From NCBI GenBank assembly GCA_026005135.1, contig BPKM01000013.1:1-33323 (forward strand): a stretch of 33,323 nucleotides of DNA, written 5' to 3'. The notes below the pieces were generated by a model. It was not told where the DNA came from and searched no databases. It worked only from the letters and a program-made list of their open reading frames with translations. Shown here in pieces: positions 1 to 7,751 of this stretch. This stretch comes from Leptospiraceae bacterium. Its GTDB lineage: Bacteria > Spirochaetota > Leptospiria > Leptospirales > Leptonemataceae. Every line of letters starts with the position of its first letter. The stretch's first letter is position 1. The translations under genes and the position numbers were made by a program.

Positions 1-2
1 CT

Positions 3-344
3 AATTTTTATAGAAAGAGAGCAATTGAAATATCAAGTAATATTGCTATAAAACTATCTAATTTAGAACAAGATCAAATTAATGCTCCTTATTTTTTAAT
101 TCATGAATCTGAGCATAGATTGAATGTAATGAAAAATAAAATTTCTTCTGCAGATGAATTGATGAGATTTAAAAATTTTGCAGAAGCAATTGAATTATAT
201 CGTAATGCTAAAATTATTGGAATTATCGCTCTATATCAATTAGAACAAGATAAAATCAAAAAAGAAGAACTCTTACAAAAATTCAAAACAGATTTAGAAG
301 ATGCAAATTATAGTATTGAAAGTATTCGTTTAGAAAGTTTTTAA
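3..344 (+). CDS. Hypothetical protein, C-terminal part (5' end outside window)
   Basis: An open frame enters from the left edge, with its first complete codon at base 3, and ends at TAA 342-344, giving about 113 residues. The visible part is charged and helical (…LEQDQINAPYFLIHESEHR…, then a Lys/Glu-rich tail), with no motif I recognise. An ATG or TTG near 120-129 could serve as a start, but the frame is open upstream with the same composition, so I read it as the tail of a longer gene. The stop codon lies inside the 8-bp target duplication of the following DUF1564 cassette, so the insertion landed exactly at the end of this gene without altering its product. Function unknown. Confidence 0.6.
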   Translation, partial: NFYRKRAIEISSNIAIKLSNLEQDQINAPYFLIHESEHRLNVMKNKISSADELMRFKNFAEAIELYRNAKIIGIIALYQLEQDKIKKEELLQKFKTDLEDANYSIESIRLESF

Positions 345-348
345 AAGC
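341..348. repeat. Target-site duplication, left copy (cassette 1)
   Basis: TTAAAAGC, directly outside the left inverted repeat of cassette 1, matches 1040-1047 directly outside its right inverted repeat. It includes the stop codon of the upstream gene. Confidence 0.85.
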
Positions 349-1039
349 GTAAGCGATCAAAGAACGCCGTATAATTTATAGTTTCTATAAATACTGCTTC
401 TAAATTGTGATTTTATCATTAAAAAATTTGATTTTCATCTCGTATTTTTTTGGTAAGATTTTTAATAAAAAATAGACTATTATATTGATGGCTACTTATA
501 TTAGAAAAAATATACAAAGTCCTAACCAAGAACTGGAAGCATCAAGTAATACGACTATTTTACACTTTATGATTTATTTACCCTATAAAGATGATTTGCA
601 GGATCTAAGAAATCATCATTCAAGCTATTCGGATATGTTTTTGTTTCTTATTTCTAAATATATAGAAAGATTAAAAAAATTAGCAAATCAAAAGAAAACC
701 AGTAAAAAAATCTATCAAATAATATGTAATGATTATGAACATTATTCTATAAGAGTAAGTCAGAATATTCATCAATTATTAAAGGATATATCCGAAATGA
801 CGGGTTATAGTATAAGTCATATTATAAGATTACTAATAGAATGGGAATGTTATAGAAGATTTGATAATAAGGTATATCTATTGAGGGTCCCGTTAAGGGA
901 AATTAGCCGTGAATTTGTAACAAGTGTTACAGAAATCAGGATAGAGCATCGATTTTACAGGGCAAGGGAGCTTGTAGAAGAAGACGTAGAAATATTATGT
1001 GCCTAAAATAATTTACGAAAATATAAATTGATCGTTTAC
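349..1039 (+). mobile_element. DUF1564 mobile cassette, copy 1 (IS66-like ends, no transposase)
   Basis: This 691-bp unit is bounded by GTAAGCGATCAA (349-360) and TTGATCGTTTAC (1028-1039), inverted repeats matching at 11 of 12 positions. It is flanked by a perfect 8-bp direct repeat TTAAAAGC (341-348 and 1040-1047). It carries one gene (488-1006) and no transposase. The 5' noncoding part has a perfect 8-bp-stem hairpin with a TTT loop at 374-392. Two related units lie at 3964-4654 and 15894-16566. From general knowledge, GTAA termini and 8-bp duplications are typical of the IS66 family. I infer a non-autonomous passenger cassette moved in trans by an IS66-type transposase encoded elsewhere. 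Bases 349-495 are identical to the same part of copy 2. Confidence 0.82.
488..1006 (+). CDS. DUF1564-like ribbon-helix-helix protein, copy 1
   Basis: This 172-residue basic protein has the layout I associate with the Leptospira paralogous family DUF1564: an N-terminal strand-helix part, a Lys-rich linker (about residues 60-77), then a ribbon-helix-helix fold. In the latter, a short strand YSIRVS is followed by two helices, with the turn EMTGYSISHIIRLLIEWE at about residues 104-121. This fold usually binds DNA as a dimer. The C-terminal 50 residues are very similar in all three copies. I start it at ATG 488; a TTG sits just before it, and no Shine-Dalgarno sequence precedes either. The last third uses AGG for arginine several times. 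Family assignment is from recalled architecture, not a search; a role as regulator or transposition partner is inference. Confidence 0.75.
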   Translation: MATYIRKNIQSPNQELEASSNTTILHFMIYLPYKDDLQDLRNHHSSYSDMFLFLISKYIERLKKLANQKKTSKKIYQIICNDYEHYSIRVSQNIHQLLKDISEMTGYSISHIIRLLIEWECYRRFDNKVYLLRVPLREISREFVTSVTEIRIEHRFYRARELVEEDVEILCA

Positions 1040-1047
1040 TTAAAAGC
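1040..1047. repeat. Target-site duplication, right copy (cassette 1)
   Basis: TTAAAAGC, identical to 341-348. Removing 349-1047 would rebuild an uninterrupted junction between the upstream gene and the promoter of the MORN gene. Confidence 0.85.
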
Positions 1048-1061
1048 AAATTATAATTTTG

Positions 1062-1090
1062 TTGACATTTATTTTGTTTAACAATAATGG
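1062..1090 (+). promoter_or_regulatory. Putative promoter of the MORN-protein gene
   Basis: TTGACA (1062-1067), a 17-base spacer, then TAATGG (1085-1090). The -10 element overlaps the first possible ATG (1087), so transcription would begin about at the second ATG (1096), giving a transcript with no leader. Confidence 0.4.
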
Positions 1091-1095
1091 ATAAT

Positions 1096-1644
1096 ATGAA
1101 AAAATATATTTTATTCCCGATACAAATTATAATATTATTCTCTTTTGTTTTCTGTGCATCTACAACAAATCAAGTTGATAACTCTGGTGAAATACCATCA
1201 GAAGAAAAACAAATTGAGAATAGTCAAAATGATGTACAATCAAGGAATTTAAACAAAGGTTGTATTTCTGGCGATTGTATAAATGGTAAAGGTAAATATG
1301 TTTATGAATCAGGGGATATTTATGAAGGTGAATTTAAAAATGGTTTACGTCATGGAAAAGGTAAAATGACATATGCAAATGGTGATATATACGAAGGTGA
1401 ATATAAAGATGATTTAAGAGATGGCGAAGGAACTTATAACTTTAAAAACGGAGATATATACGTTGGAAACTTTAAAGCTGGTTTTCGAGAAGGAGAAGGT
1501 ATTTATCGTTTTAATGATGGAACAATTTTTAAAGGTATATTCCAGAACGATGGTAAAGAAGGAAAAGGTTCATTAAAAATTAGCGAAGAACAAATAAAAG
1601 AAAATTGTATTTTACAGGAAAGAAAAGTTCTCTGTAATGATTAG
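1096..1644 (+). CDS. MORN-repeat lipoprotein
   Basis: About 182 residues. The N-terminus is a signal sequence (MKKYILFPIQ, then a hydrophobic run) ending in FVFC, a loose spirochaete-type lipobox, so it is probably a lipoprotein. After a Gln/Asn/Ser-rich linker come four or five MORN repeats of 22-23 residues (GDIYEGEFKNGLRHGKG, then GDIYEGEYKDDLRDGEG and similar). MORN repeats form an extended beta sheet and mediate protein or lipid contacts; the partner is unknown. An ATG three codons earlier (1087) is also in frame but falls in the likely -10 element and lacks a ribosome site. The 3' end overlaps the next gene by 8 bases, so the two are probably co-translated. Confidence 0.8.
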   Translation: MKKYILFPIQIIILFSFVFCASTTNQVDNSGEIPSEEKQIENSQNDVQSRNLNKGCISGDCINGKGKYVYESGDIYEGEFKNGLRHGKGKMTYANGDIYEGEYKDDLRDGEGTYNFKNGDIYVGNFKAGFREGEGIYRFNDGTIFKGIFQNDGKEGKGSLKISEEQIKENCILQERKVLCND

Positions 1645-3466
1645 ATTTATCTATGTTTTTTTTATTTTTTTCTTAATCAGTTTTACTTCTATATATGGCT
1701 TAGAAGAACAAAAAATTTTATTACCTTCCATACAAAAAGAATATAAAGATTGTTCTTTGGGATATATCTATGTTGATAGCAATGAACAGGGTTCAGGGGG
1801 AGGTCATACTGCATTATTAATTCAAAATGATGTATTTCATTTTCAACGAGTATTTGAAGAATTTTTTATTTTAGATAAAACAAATATAAATAGATTTTTA
1901 TTTAATTATAGTAGAATCCAGAATAGAAATATTCATATTATTTGTTTATCCATTTTAAAAAATGATGAATTGCAATTTCTTAAAGATAAATTAGAATATT
2001 TCCATAAAAAAGATAATTTTATCGTTTATAATTTTTTATATTATCAATCATTATATAAATCCTTACAAGCAAAAAAATTCAATTTACCAGCTTTATTATA
2101 TTTTAAATTTCAGGAAGAAGACTTTATAGATTTTTTAGAATCACATCAAATAAATAGTAATAAATTATATCACCAATATAACTATAATGTAATTTTATAT
2201 TTACTGGAATTATTTTATCATTTTCTTCCTCAGAAAGAGATTTCTTATAATTCAGAGTATTATATAACTATAAATAATTCTAATATAGATTTTAGTTCCT
2301 TAAAAAAAGAAATTAATTTCTATTTAGATGAATGGAATAAACAAAATCAAATGTTATTAAAATCTATATCACCAGATAAATATTTATCTTTGTTAGAATC
2401 TCTTGTTTATAAACAAATTCTTATTAGGTTGTTAGAAAATCAGCTAATTGCTCCCTATTTTCTTATAGAATTTAAAAATCTATCGATTCAGCCACTAAGA
2501 ATAAAAGAAAAAAAAATTAGCTTAAATAAAATCAAGCAAACCTATTATAAGAACTTATATTTACAATTAAATGAATATAACAATTTATTATTTAATGCTA
2601 TAAAAGAAAAACAACCTCTAATTAGAATCCAGTTTTATTTAAAAGAAATCACTTTATTATGTAATCAAATTCTTTTATTAGAAAATCACTTTGATATTTT
2701 TGATCCTAAAATTGGTATTTTAAAAACTCCTCAATTACAATATCATAGTTTAAAATTAGATAAATATATAAAAAACTTATTATTAGATTTAATGATTCCG
2801 GCAGAAATGTTTTTTCAAAGTAAAATAAATACTTTAAAAGAAAATCACCAAAGAATTTTTGAATATAATTTAATTACAAAAAATTGTGTAACAGATTTAA
2901 TACAATTAATTACTAATTATACTAATAATAAAACTTTAAATATAATTTTCTCGAATCTATATAACTCGAAAAATTTTTCCCATATAACAAAGGGTCATTT
3001 TATTCCTTATTTTTCTTATATATCTTTAAAAAAAATTTTAAAGGAACAATCAATTTCATATAAAGAAATATATTATCCCTCATTTAGAAATGAATTATTT
3101 TTAAAAAATAAACTTAAACCATTGAAAGAAATTTCTACTATAACAAGCAAAATTTATTATTTTAATCAAAATGATTCTTTCTTTCTTTTTTTTACAGAAA
3201 GACATATTATAATTCGCCCTATTTTTGGTTTTGTAAATCTTTTATCTTCTTTGGGTAAAACTTCTTACGAGATTTTACGATTACCCTATTCTATTTACGA
3301 GAACAATATATCTATTAGCAAAGAAGTAAGAGGTTTATTTTTTTCTTTTACAGAAATATTTTTTATTTCTATTAGAAAAGGTACGTTTTTATCAAATAAA
3401 TTACCAGAAATATATCGAGTTATTTTTTTCCAAAATCCAGAACCTATTTATGTTTTATATAAATAA
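1637..3466 (+). CDS. DUF4105-like (Lnb N-terminal-like) exported protein
   Basis: This 609-residue protein has an N-terminal signal sequence (hydrophobic residues 3-20). It resembles the DUF4105/Lnb N-terminal periplasmic family. A glycine-rich segment GSGGGHTALLI (His57) is followed far downstream by YNLITKNCVTDLI (Cys417), which matches the family's conserved 'N-C-T' cysteine and suggests a papain-like His/Cys pair. The middle (about 130-400) is a long Asn/Lys/Tyr/Leu-rich helical stretch. It overlaps the MORN lipoprotein gene by 8 bases, so both probably act in the envelope together. Substrate unknown. The DUF4105 assignment rests on motif spacing and would need a profile search. Confidence 0.65.
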   Translation: MIRFIYVFFIFFLISFTSIYGLEEQKILLPSIQKEYKDCSLGYIYVDSNEQGSGGGHTALLIQNDVFHFQRVFEEFFILDKTNINRFLFNYSRIQNRNIHIICLSILKNDELQFLKDKLEYFHKKDNFIVYNFLYYQSLYKSLQAKKFNLPALLYFKFQEEDFIDFLESHQINSNKLYHQYNYNVILYLLELFYHFLPQKEISYNSEYYITINNSNIDFSSLKKEINFYLDEWNKQNQMLLKSISPDKYLSLLESLVYKQILIRLLENQLIAPYFLIEFKNLSIQPLRIKEKKISLNKIKQTYYKNLYLQLNEYNNLLFNAIKEKQPLIRIQFYLKEITLLCNQILLLENHFDIFDPKIGILKTPQLQYHSLKLDKYIKNLLLDLMIPAEMFFQSKINTLKENHQRIFEYNLITKNCVTDLIQLITNYTNNKTLNIIFSNLYNSKNFSHITKGHFIPYFSYISLKKILKEQSISYKEIYYPSFRNELFLKNKLKPLKEISTITSKIYYFNQNDSFFLFFTERHIIIRPIFGFVNLLSSLGKTSYEILRLPYSIYENNISISKEVRGLFFSFTEIFFISIRKGTFLSNKLPEIYRVIFFQNPEPIYVLYK

Positions 3467-3521
3467 AATTCTTTACAATAGAAAAACAATTAAAATCCTT
3501 GTATCTAATAAGAGGAAGAAT

Positions 3522-3854
3522 ATGCAATTTTTACAAATTTTCTTGGTAACTGTATTTATTATTACATGTATTGTTTTAATGTTTTTTATTTTAATACAAT
3601 CTGGTAAAGGTGGCAGCCTTGGAATAATGGGTGGAGGTGCTTCTAATTCTGCTTTTGGTAGTTCAACAGTTGATGTTGTAGAAAAAATTACCTGGTGGGG
3701 AATTGTTTTTTTCTTTGTTTTAGCACTTATTTCTGCTATAGTATTTGCTGTTCCGAGAAAAAAGATTCCTAAGCCAGATACAGATAATCCTGCTCAAACA
3801 CAGACCATACCAGAAAATAACGAACAAACAAAACCAGTACAAAATCAAAAATAA
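3522..3854 (+). CDS. secG: SecG, protein-export membrane subunit
   Basis: This 110-residue protein has two transmembrane helices (about residues 3-23 and 52-72) joined by the SecG loop, here GKGGSLGIMGGGASNSAFGSS. The C-terminal tail is soluble, Pro/Gln/Asn-rich and of low complexity. SecG is an auxiliary part of the SecYEG translocon in the inner membrane. I start at ATG 3522 because AGAGGAAG lies just upstream (3511-3518); the longer frame beginning at 3450 overlaps the previous gene and adds an unrelated N-terminus. The gene stands between the DUF4105-like gene and the second DUF1564 cassette. Confidence 0.9.
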   Translation: MQFLQIFLVTVFIITCIVLMFFILIQSGKGGSLGIMGGGASNSAFGSSTVDVVEKITWWGIVFFFVLALISAIVFAVPRKKIPKPDTDNPAQTQTIPENNEQTKPVQNQK

Positions 3855-3955
3855 AACAATTCAATTTTAAATAAGATACATATCAGAGTTTTCTTTATAA
3901 ATTTAATAATATGGTTTTTCGAAATATATTTACTCTAAAAAGACATTGAATATAA

Positions 3956-3963
3956 ATTTTTTT
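3956..3963. repeat. Target-site duplication, left copy (cassette 2)
   Basis: ATTTTTTT directly outside the left inverted repeat, repeated exactly at 4655-4662. Low complexity lowers its weight, but the register is exact on both sides. Confidence 0.75.
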
Positions 3964-4654
3964 GTAAGCGATCAAAGAACGCCGTATAATTTATAGTTTC
4001 TATAAATACTGCTTCTAAATTGTGATTTTATCATTAAAAAATTTGATTTTCATCTCGTATTTTTTTGGTAAGATTTTTAATAAAAAATAGACTATTATAT
4101 TGATGGCTACATATACAAGAAAAAATATCCAAAGTCCTAACCAAGAACTGGAAGCATCAAGTAATACTGTAATTTTACATTTTATGATTTATTTACCCTA
4201 TAAAGATGATTTGCAGGATTTAAGAAATCATCATTCCAGCTATTCGGATATGTTTTTGTTTTTAATTTCTAAATACATTGAAAGACTAAAAAAATTAGCA
4301 AATCAAAAGAAAACCAGTAATAAAATCTATCAGATAATATGTAATGATTATGAACATTGTTGTGTAAGAGTAAGTCAGAATATTCATCAATTATTAAAAG
4401 ATATATCCGAGATGACGGGTTATAGTGTAAGTCATATTATAAGATTATTAATAGAATGGGAATGTTATAGAAGATTTGATGATAAGGTATCTCTATTAAG
4501 GGTCCCGTTAAGGGAAATTGGCCGTGAATTTGTAACAAGTATTACAGAAATCAGGATAGAGCATCGATTTTACAGGGCAAGGGAGATTGTAGAAGAAGAC
4601 GTAGAAATATTATGTGCCTAAAATAATTTACGAAAATATAAATTGATCGTTTAC
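3964..4654 (+). mobile_element. DUF1564 mobile cassette, copy 2
   Basis: This 691-bp unit has the same length and ends as copy 1: GTAAGCGATCAA (3964-3975) and TTGATCGTTTAC (4643-4654), flanked by 8-bp ATTTTTTT (3956-3963 and 4655-4662). Its first 147 bases and last 68 bases are identical to copy 1, while the gene between has many silent and 12 amino-acid differences. The hairpin is at 3989-4007. It sits in the intergenic space after secG and breaks no gene. Confidence 0.82.
4103..4621 (+). CDS. DUF1564-like ribbon-helix-helix protein, copy 2
   Basis: This 172-residue protein is about 93% identical to copy 1 (12 differences by eye). The differences include CCV for YSI just before the ribbon strand of the DNA-binding fold, which could change specificity. 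The helix-turn EMTGYSVSHIIRLLIEWE is kept. The start is ATG 4103, preceded by the same TTG and lacking a Shine-Dalgarno sequence. The reading frame is intact, so it may be functional. Confidence 0.75.
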   Translation: MATYTRKNIQSPNQELEASSNTVILHFMIYLPYKDDLQDLRNHHSSYSDMFLFLISKYIERLKKLANQKKTSNKIYQIICNDYEHCCVRVSQNIHQLLKDISEMTGYSVSHIIRLLIEWECYRRFDDKVSLLRVPLREIGREFVTSITEIRIEHRFYRAREIVEEDVEILCA

Positions 4655-4662
4655 ATTTTTTT
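4655..4662. repeat. Target-site duplication, right copy (cassette 2)
   Basis: ATTTTTTT, matching 3956-3963. Confidence 0.75.
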
Positions 4663-4800
4663 ATTTATAAGCCAAAAATAAACCATAAAAAAATACCAAA
4701 TTTTGTAAAAATTGTTGAAATTTTTCTCAGTTACATTAAATTTTAGAAAGGAAAATTCCAATAATAATAAAAGAGCATTAAATTATAAGCGAGGAGAATT

Positions 4801-5712
4801 ATGAAAAAGTTAATAACCATTGTTTTATTGATACTTGTAGGTCAGTTATATATCTGGGCTCAACCAAAATTGATTGATAGAGAAGAAGAAAAAAAAGAAT
4901 ATCCTGATTTACAACAAACAGAAGCAATTTTAGATAAAAATATTTTAGATGCTTATAAACGCTTATCTATTTTTGGTCCTCTTGTAAATTTAGCAAAAAA
5001 TGATCGTGAAAAATATTTTAAACAAAAAGAAAATCCTTTAGATTTTAATTATTCGTTAAAAAATATTGTCTATACTCCAAGAAATACCTATATACGTTAT
5101 GTTAAAGAATCGCCAGAATTTCTTTTAGTTGGTTTTGGTACTACACAAGAAACCTTAGCAAAAATAAAAGAAAGAATTGATTATGTTAATGGGCAAGGAG
5201 TTAAAGTTCCTCAATTACAATTTAAGGCAAGAGATGGTATAGAATTAACACAATTTGAATTTATTTATGCAGAAGATTCTCCTTCAAGAGAAGTGGTAGG
5301 TTCTCGTAGAAAATCTTTAACATTATTTTACGAAAGAATAAATCAAGGAACAATAGATACTCCTCAGGATTTTAAATTAACAATGGTTGTTTCTCGAATA
5401 ATAAGACACCATATTAAAGATGGGATAAAAGACGTAGAGTTAGTAATTGATCCAGACCCAAATACAGAAAATATGGATGATGTTATTATATTACATCGAT
5501 ATAATCAAAAACCTACTAATGTTATAGTATTAGGAAGTTTGCATAATACGCCAAACTTTCCTCATAGAGTAGAATTTAAAAGAGATTTCTATTTACAATT
5601 GTTAGATCATTTTAATATTTTATATAGAATGGTAGATGGTTTTGCTCAAAAAGACGGAAATCAATATAATCAAAAAGTTATAGACCTACTTAAAAAAGCA
5701 ATGGAATATTAA
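4801..5712 (+). CDS. Exported protein of unknown function
   Basis: This 303-residue protein has a clear signal peptide (MKKLITIVLLILVGQLYIWA, probably cut after that Ala) and no other membrane segment. The mature part is soluble, charged and mixed alpha/beta, and includes an Arg/His-rich piece (VSRIIRHHIKDGIKDVELVIDPDP, about 199-222). I do not recognise a family. A good ribosome site (GAGGAG, six to eight bases upstream) supports ATG 4801. It stands alone between cassette 2 and the ilvB promoter region; a hairpin follows its stop. Confidence 0.7.
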   Translation: MKKLITIVLLILVGQLYIWAQPKLIDREEEKKEYPDLQQTEAILDKNILDAYKRLSIFGPLVNLAKNDREKYFKQKENPLDFNYSLKNIVYTPRNTYIRYVKESPEFLLVGFGTTQETLAKIKERIDYVNGQGVKVPQLQFKARDGIELTQFEFIYAEDSPSREVVGSRRKSLTLFYERINQGTIDTPQDFKLTMVVSRIIRHHIKDGIKDVELVIDPDPNTENMDDVIILHRYNQKPTNVIVLGSLHNTPNFPHRVEFKRDFYLQLLDHFNILYRMVDGFAQKDGNQYNQKVIDLLKKAMEY

Positions 5713-5745
5713 TTCCTTTCTTCTTTTCACTTATCTTATTTTCTA

Positions 5746-5764
5746 AGGAAGCTATATGCTTCCT
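5746..5764 (+). terminator. Possible terminator hairpin
   Basis: AGGAAGC, a TATAT loop, then GCTTCCT form a perfect 7-bp stem 33 bases after the stop of the exported protein. The T-rich stretch after it is interrupted (ATCTTTCATTTT), so termination strength is uncertain. Confidence 0.5.
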
Positions 5765-6024
5765 ATCTTTCATTTTAATAAATTATTTTATTTTTTAAGA
5801 TTTGCTTGCTACAAATCCTAAGTTTGATATAAAATTTATAAAGCATAATAGCATTTATTGGATATTTATTAAATTTTATTATTTTCATTTCTAATTTTTT
5901 GAATAATATATATAATCAATCGAAATACAAAATAAAAACAGAATTGACTTAACATAAAAAACTATTTTATTAGTTTTAAATTCATTTTTCAAATTTAAGA
6001 TTTGTATTCAAAGGAGCAATAACA
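5765..6024 (+). promoter_or_regulatory. AT-rich upstream region of ilvB
   Basis: These 260 bases contain no gene. A possible -35 TTGACT (5944-5949) has AT-rich candidates for a -10 about 17-18 bases on. AAAGGAG just upstream of ATG 6025 is a clear ribosome site. I see no leader-peptide attenuator or T-box. Confidence 0.35.
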
Positions 6025-7715
6025 ATGAAAAAAACTGGTGCAAAATTAATGTTAGATTTATTATTATCCCATGAAGTCGATGTAGTATTTGGTTACCCTG
6101 GTGGTGCAATACTTCCCTTTTATGATGAATTATATAATTCTTCAATTAAACATATTCTTGTTCGTCATGAACAAGGTGCCGTACATATGGCAGAAGGATA
6201 TGCAATAGTATCAAGAAAACCTGGCGTAGCTATTGTTACAAGCGGTCCAGGAGCAACCAATACAGTAACAGGTTTAACAGATGCTAAAATGGATTCTATT
6301 CCTATTATGGTAATTTCTGGACAGGTGCCAACATCTGCTATTGGTTCTGATGCATTTCAGGAAGCAGATGTATTTGGTATAACAATCCCCATAACAAAAT
6401 ATAATGCATTAATAAAAAGTGCTGATGAAATTGCAGATGTTTTTGAAGAAGCATGGATAATGCTAACCCAGGGAAGACCAGGTCCAGTGCTACTTGATTT
6501 TCCTAAGGATGTACAAACTCAGGAGACAGAAAAACTACAAGGAGAAGTAAGATTAGCAGAACGCTTTTTAAAAAAGCCACCTATTCAGGGTGATTTAGAA
6601 AAATTCGCAGAAGCACTTAATAAAGCAGAAAGACCATTATTATATGTTGGTGGAGGTGCTATTATTTCTGGAGCATCACAGGAAATAAGAACAATTGCAG
6701 AAAAGGGAATGATTCCTGTAACCTGTACTTTAAAAGGTCTTGGGGCTTTTCCAGGCAGTCATATATTATCTCTTGGAATGCCAGGAATGCATGGTACAGC
6801 AGCAGCGAATAAAGCAATATTAGAATGTGATTATATCTTATCTCTTGGAGCACGATTTGATGATAGAGTTGCTGGTGTTCCCAATGAATTTGCTCCCAAT
6901 GCAGTAAAAGCACATATAGATATTGATCCAGCTGAATTTAATAAACGTGTAAAAGTTGATTATATTCTACACGGTGATCTAAGAGAAGTATTACAAGCAT
7001 CTAATACCTTTTATAGAGAAAAAAGATCGTTCAGAATGGGTAAAACACTTAGAAGAATATAAAATTAAATATCCTTTAGAATATGAAGATAGCGAAGAAG
7101 TAATAAAACCTCAAAGATTTATAAAACGTTTATACGAAATAACTCAGGGTAAAGCAATTGTTTCTACTGATGTTGGTCAGCATCAGATGTGGACAGCGCA
7201 ATATTATTTATTTGATGAACCTAATCGATGGTTAACTTCTGGCGGACTCGGTACAATGGGTTTTGGTTTTCCTGCTGCTATCGGTGCTGCAATTGCAAAA
7301 CCTTCTGATCTTGTTATTTCTATTAGTGGCGATGGTTCATTTCAGATGTGTATGCAAGAATTAGCAACTATCAGACAATATAATATACCAGTAAAAATTG
7401 TTCTTTTAAATAATAATTTTCTTGGAATGGTAAGGCAATGGCAGGAACTTTTCTTTAATGAGCGATTTGCTGAATCTGAATATCAATTTAACCCCGATTT
7501 CGTAAAAATTATGGAAGCATATAATATCCCGGGAAGAAGAATAGAAAAACCCAATCAAATAGACGAAGGAATAGAATTTTTACTTATCTGAAAATGGACC
7601 TTCTTTCTTAGAGGTTGTAATTCCAGCAGAAGAAAAAGTATTCCCTATGATTCCAGCAGGGAAAAGTCAAAAAGATATGATTTTATTTTCAGATATTTAT
7701 AAAGTAAAAAAATAA
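6025..7715 (+). CDS. ilvB: Acetolactate synthase large subunit, interrupted by two frameshifts
   Basis: A thiamine-diphosphate enzyme that makes acetolactate or acetohydroxybutyrate in branched-chain amino-acid synthesis. The first part (to 7062) has the pyrimidine-binding domain with GYPGGAILP and catalytic Glu49 in RHEQGA, then the central domain. The sequence continues in the +1 frame from about 7022 ([14 protein letters not shown]…), with the diphosphate motif [12 protein letters not shown]…NNN. It shifts +1 again near 7578-7585 and continues [15 protein letters not shown] to TAA 7713-7715. Dropping one A from the A6 run at 7019-7024 and one T from the T5 run at 7577-7581 would restore one full-length frame. 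It is therefore either a recent pseudogene or has sequence errors. No adjacent ilvN is present. Confidence 0.85.
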
Positions 7716-7751
7716 TTGAATATTTTATTTATCTCTATTATAATTTAAAAT

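Noticed and set aside
3450..3521. Longer SecG N-terminus starting at 3450
   Set aside because: It overlaps the previous gene, adds a basic segment foreign to SecG, and the internal ATG 3522 has a strong ribosome site.
6662..6913. Minus-strand ORF inside ilvB
   Set aside because: It lies wholly opposite conserved ilvB coding sequence and has a low-complexity Leu/His/Gln composition typical of an antisense shadow.
7560..7600. Programmed frameshift in ilvB of the prfB kind
   Set aside because: The five shift sites share no slippery motif, stop codon context or upstream Shine-Dalgarno-like spacer, so sequence error or decay is simpler.
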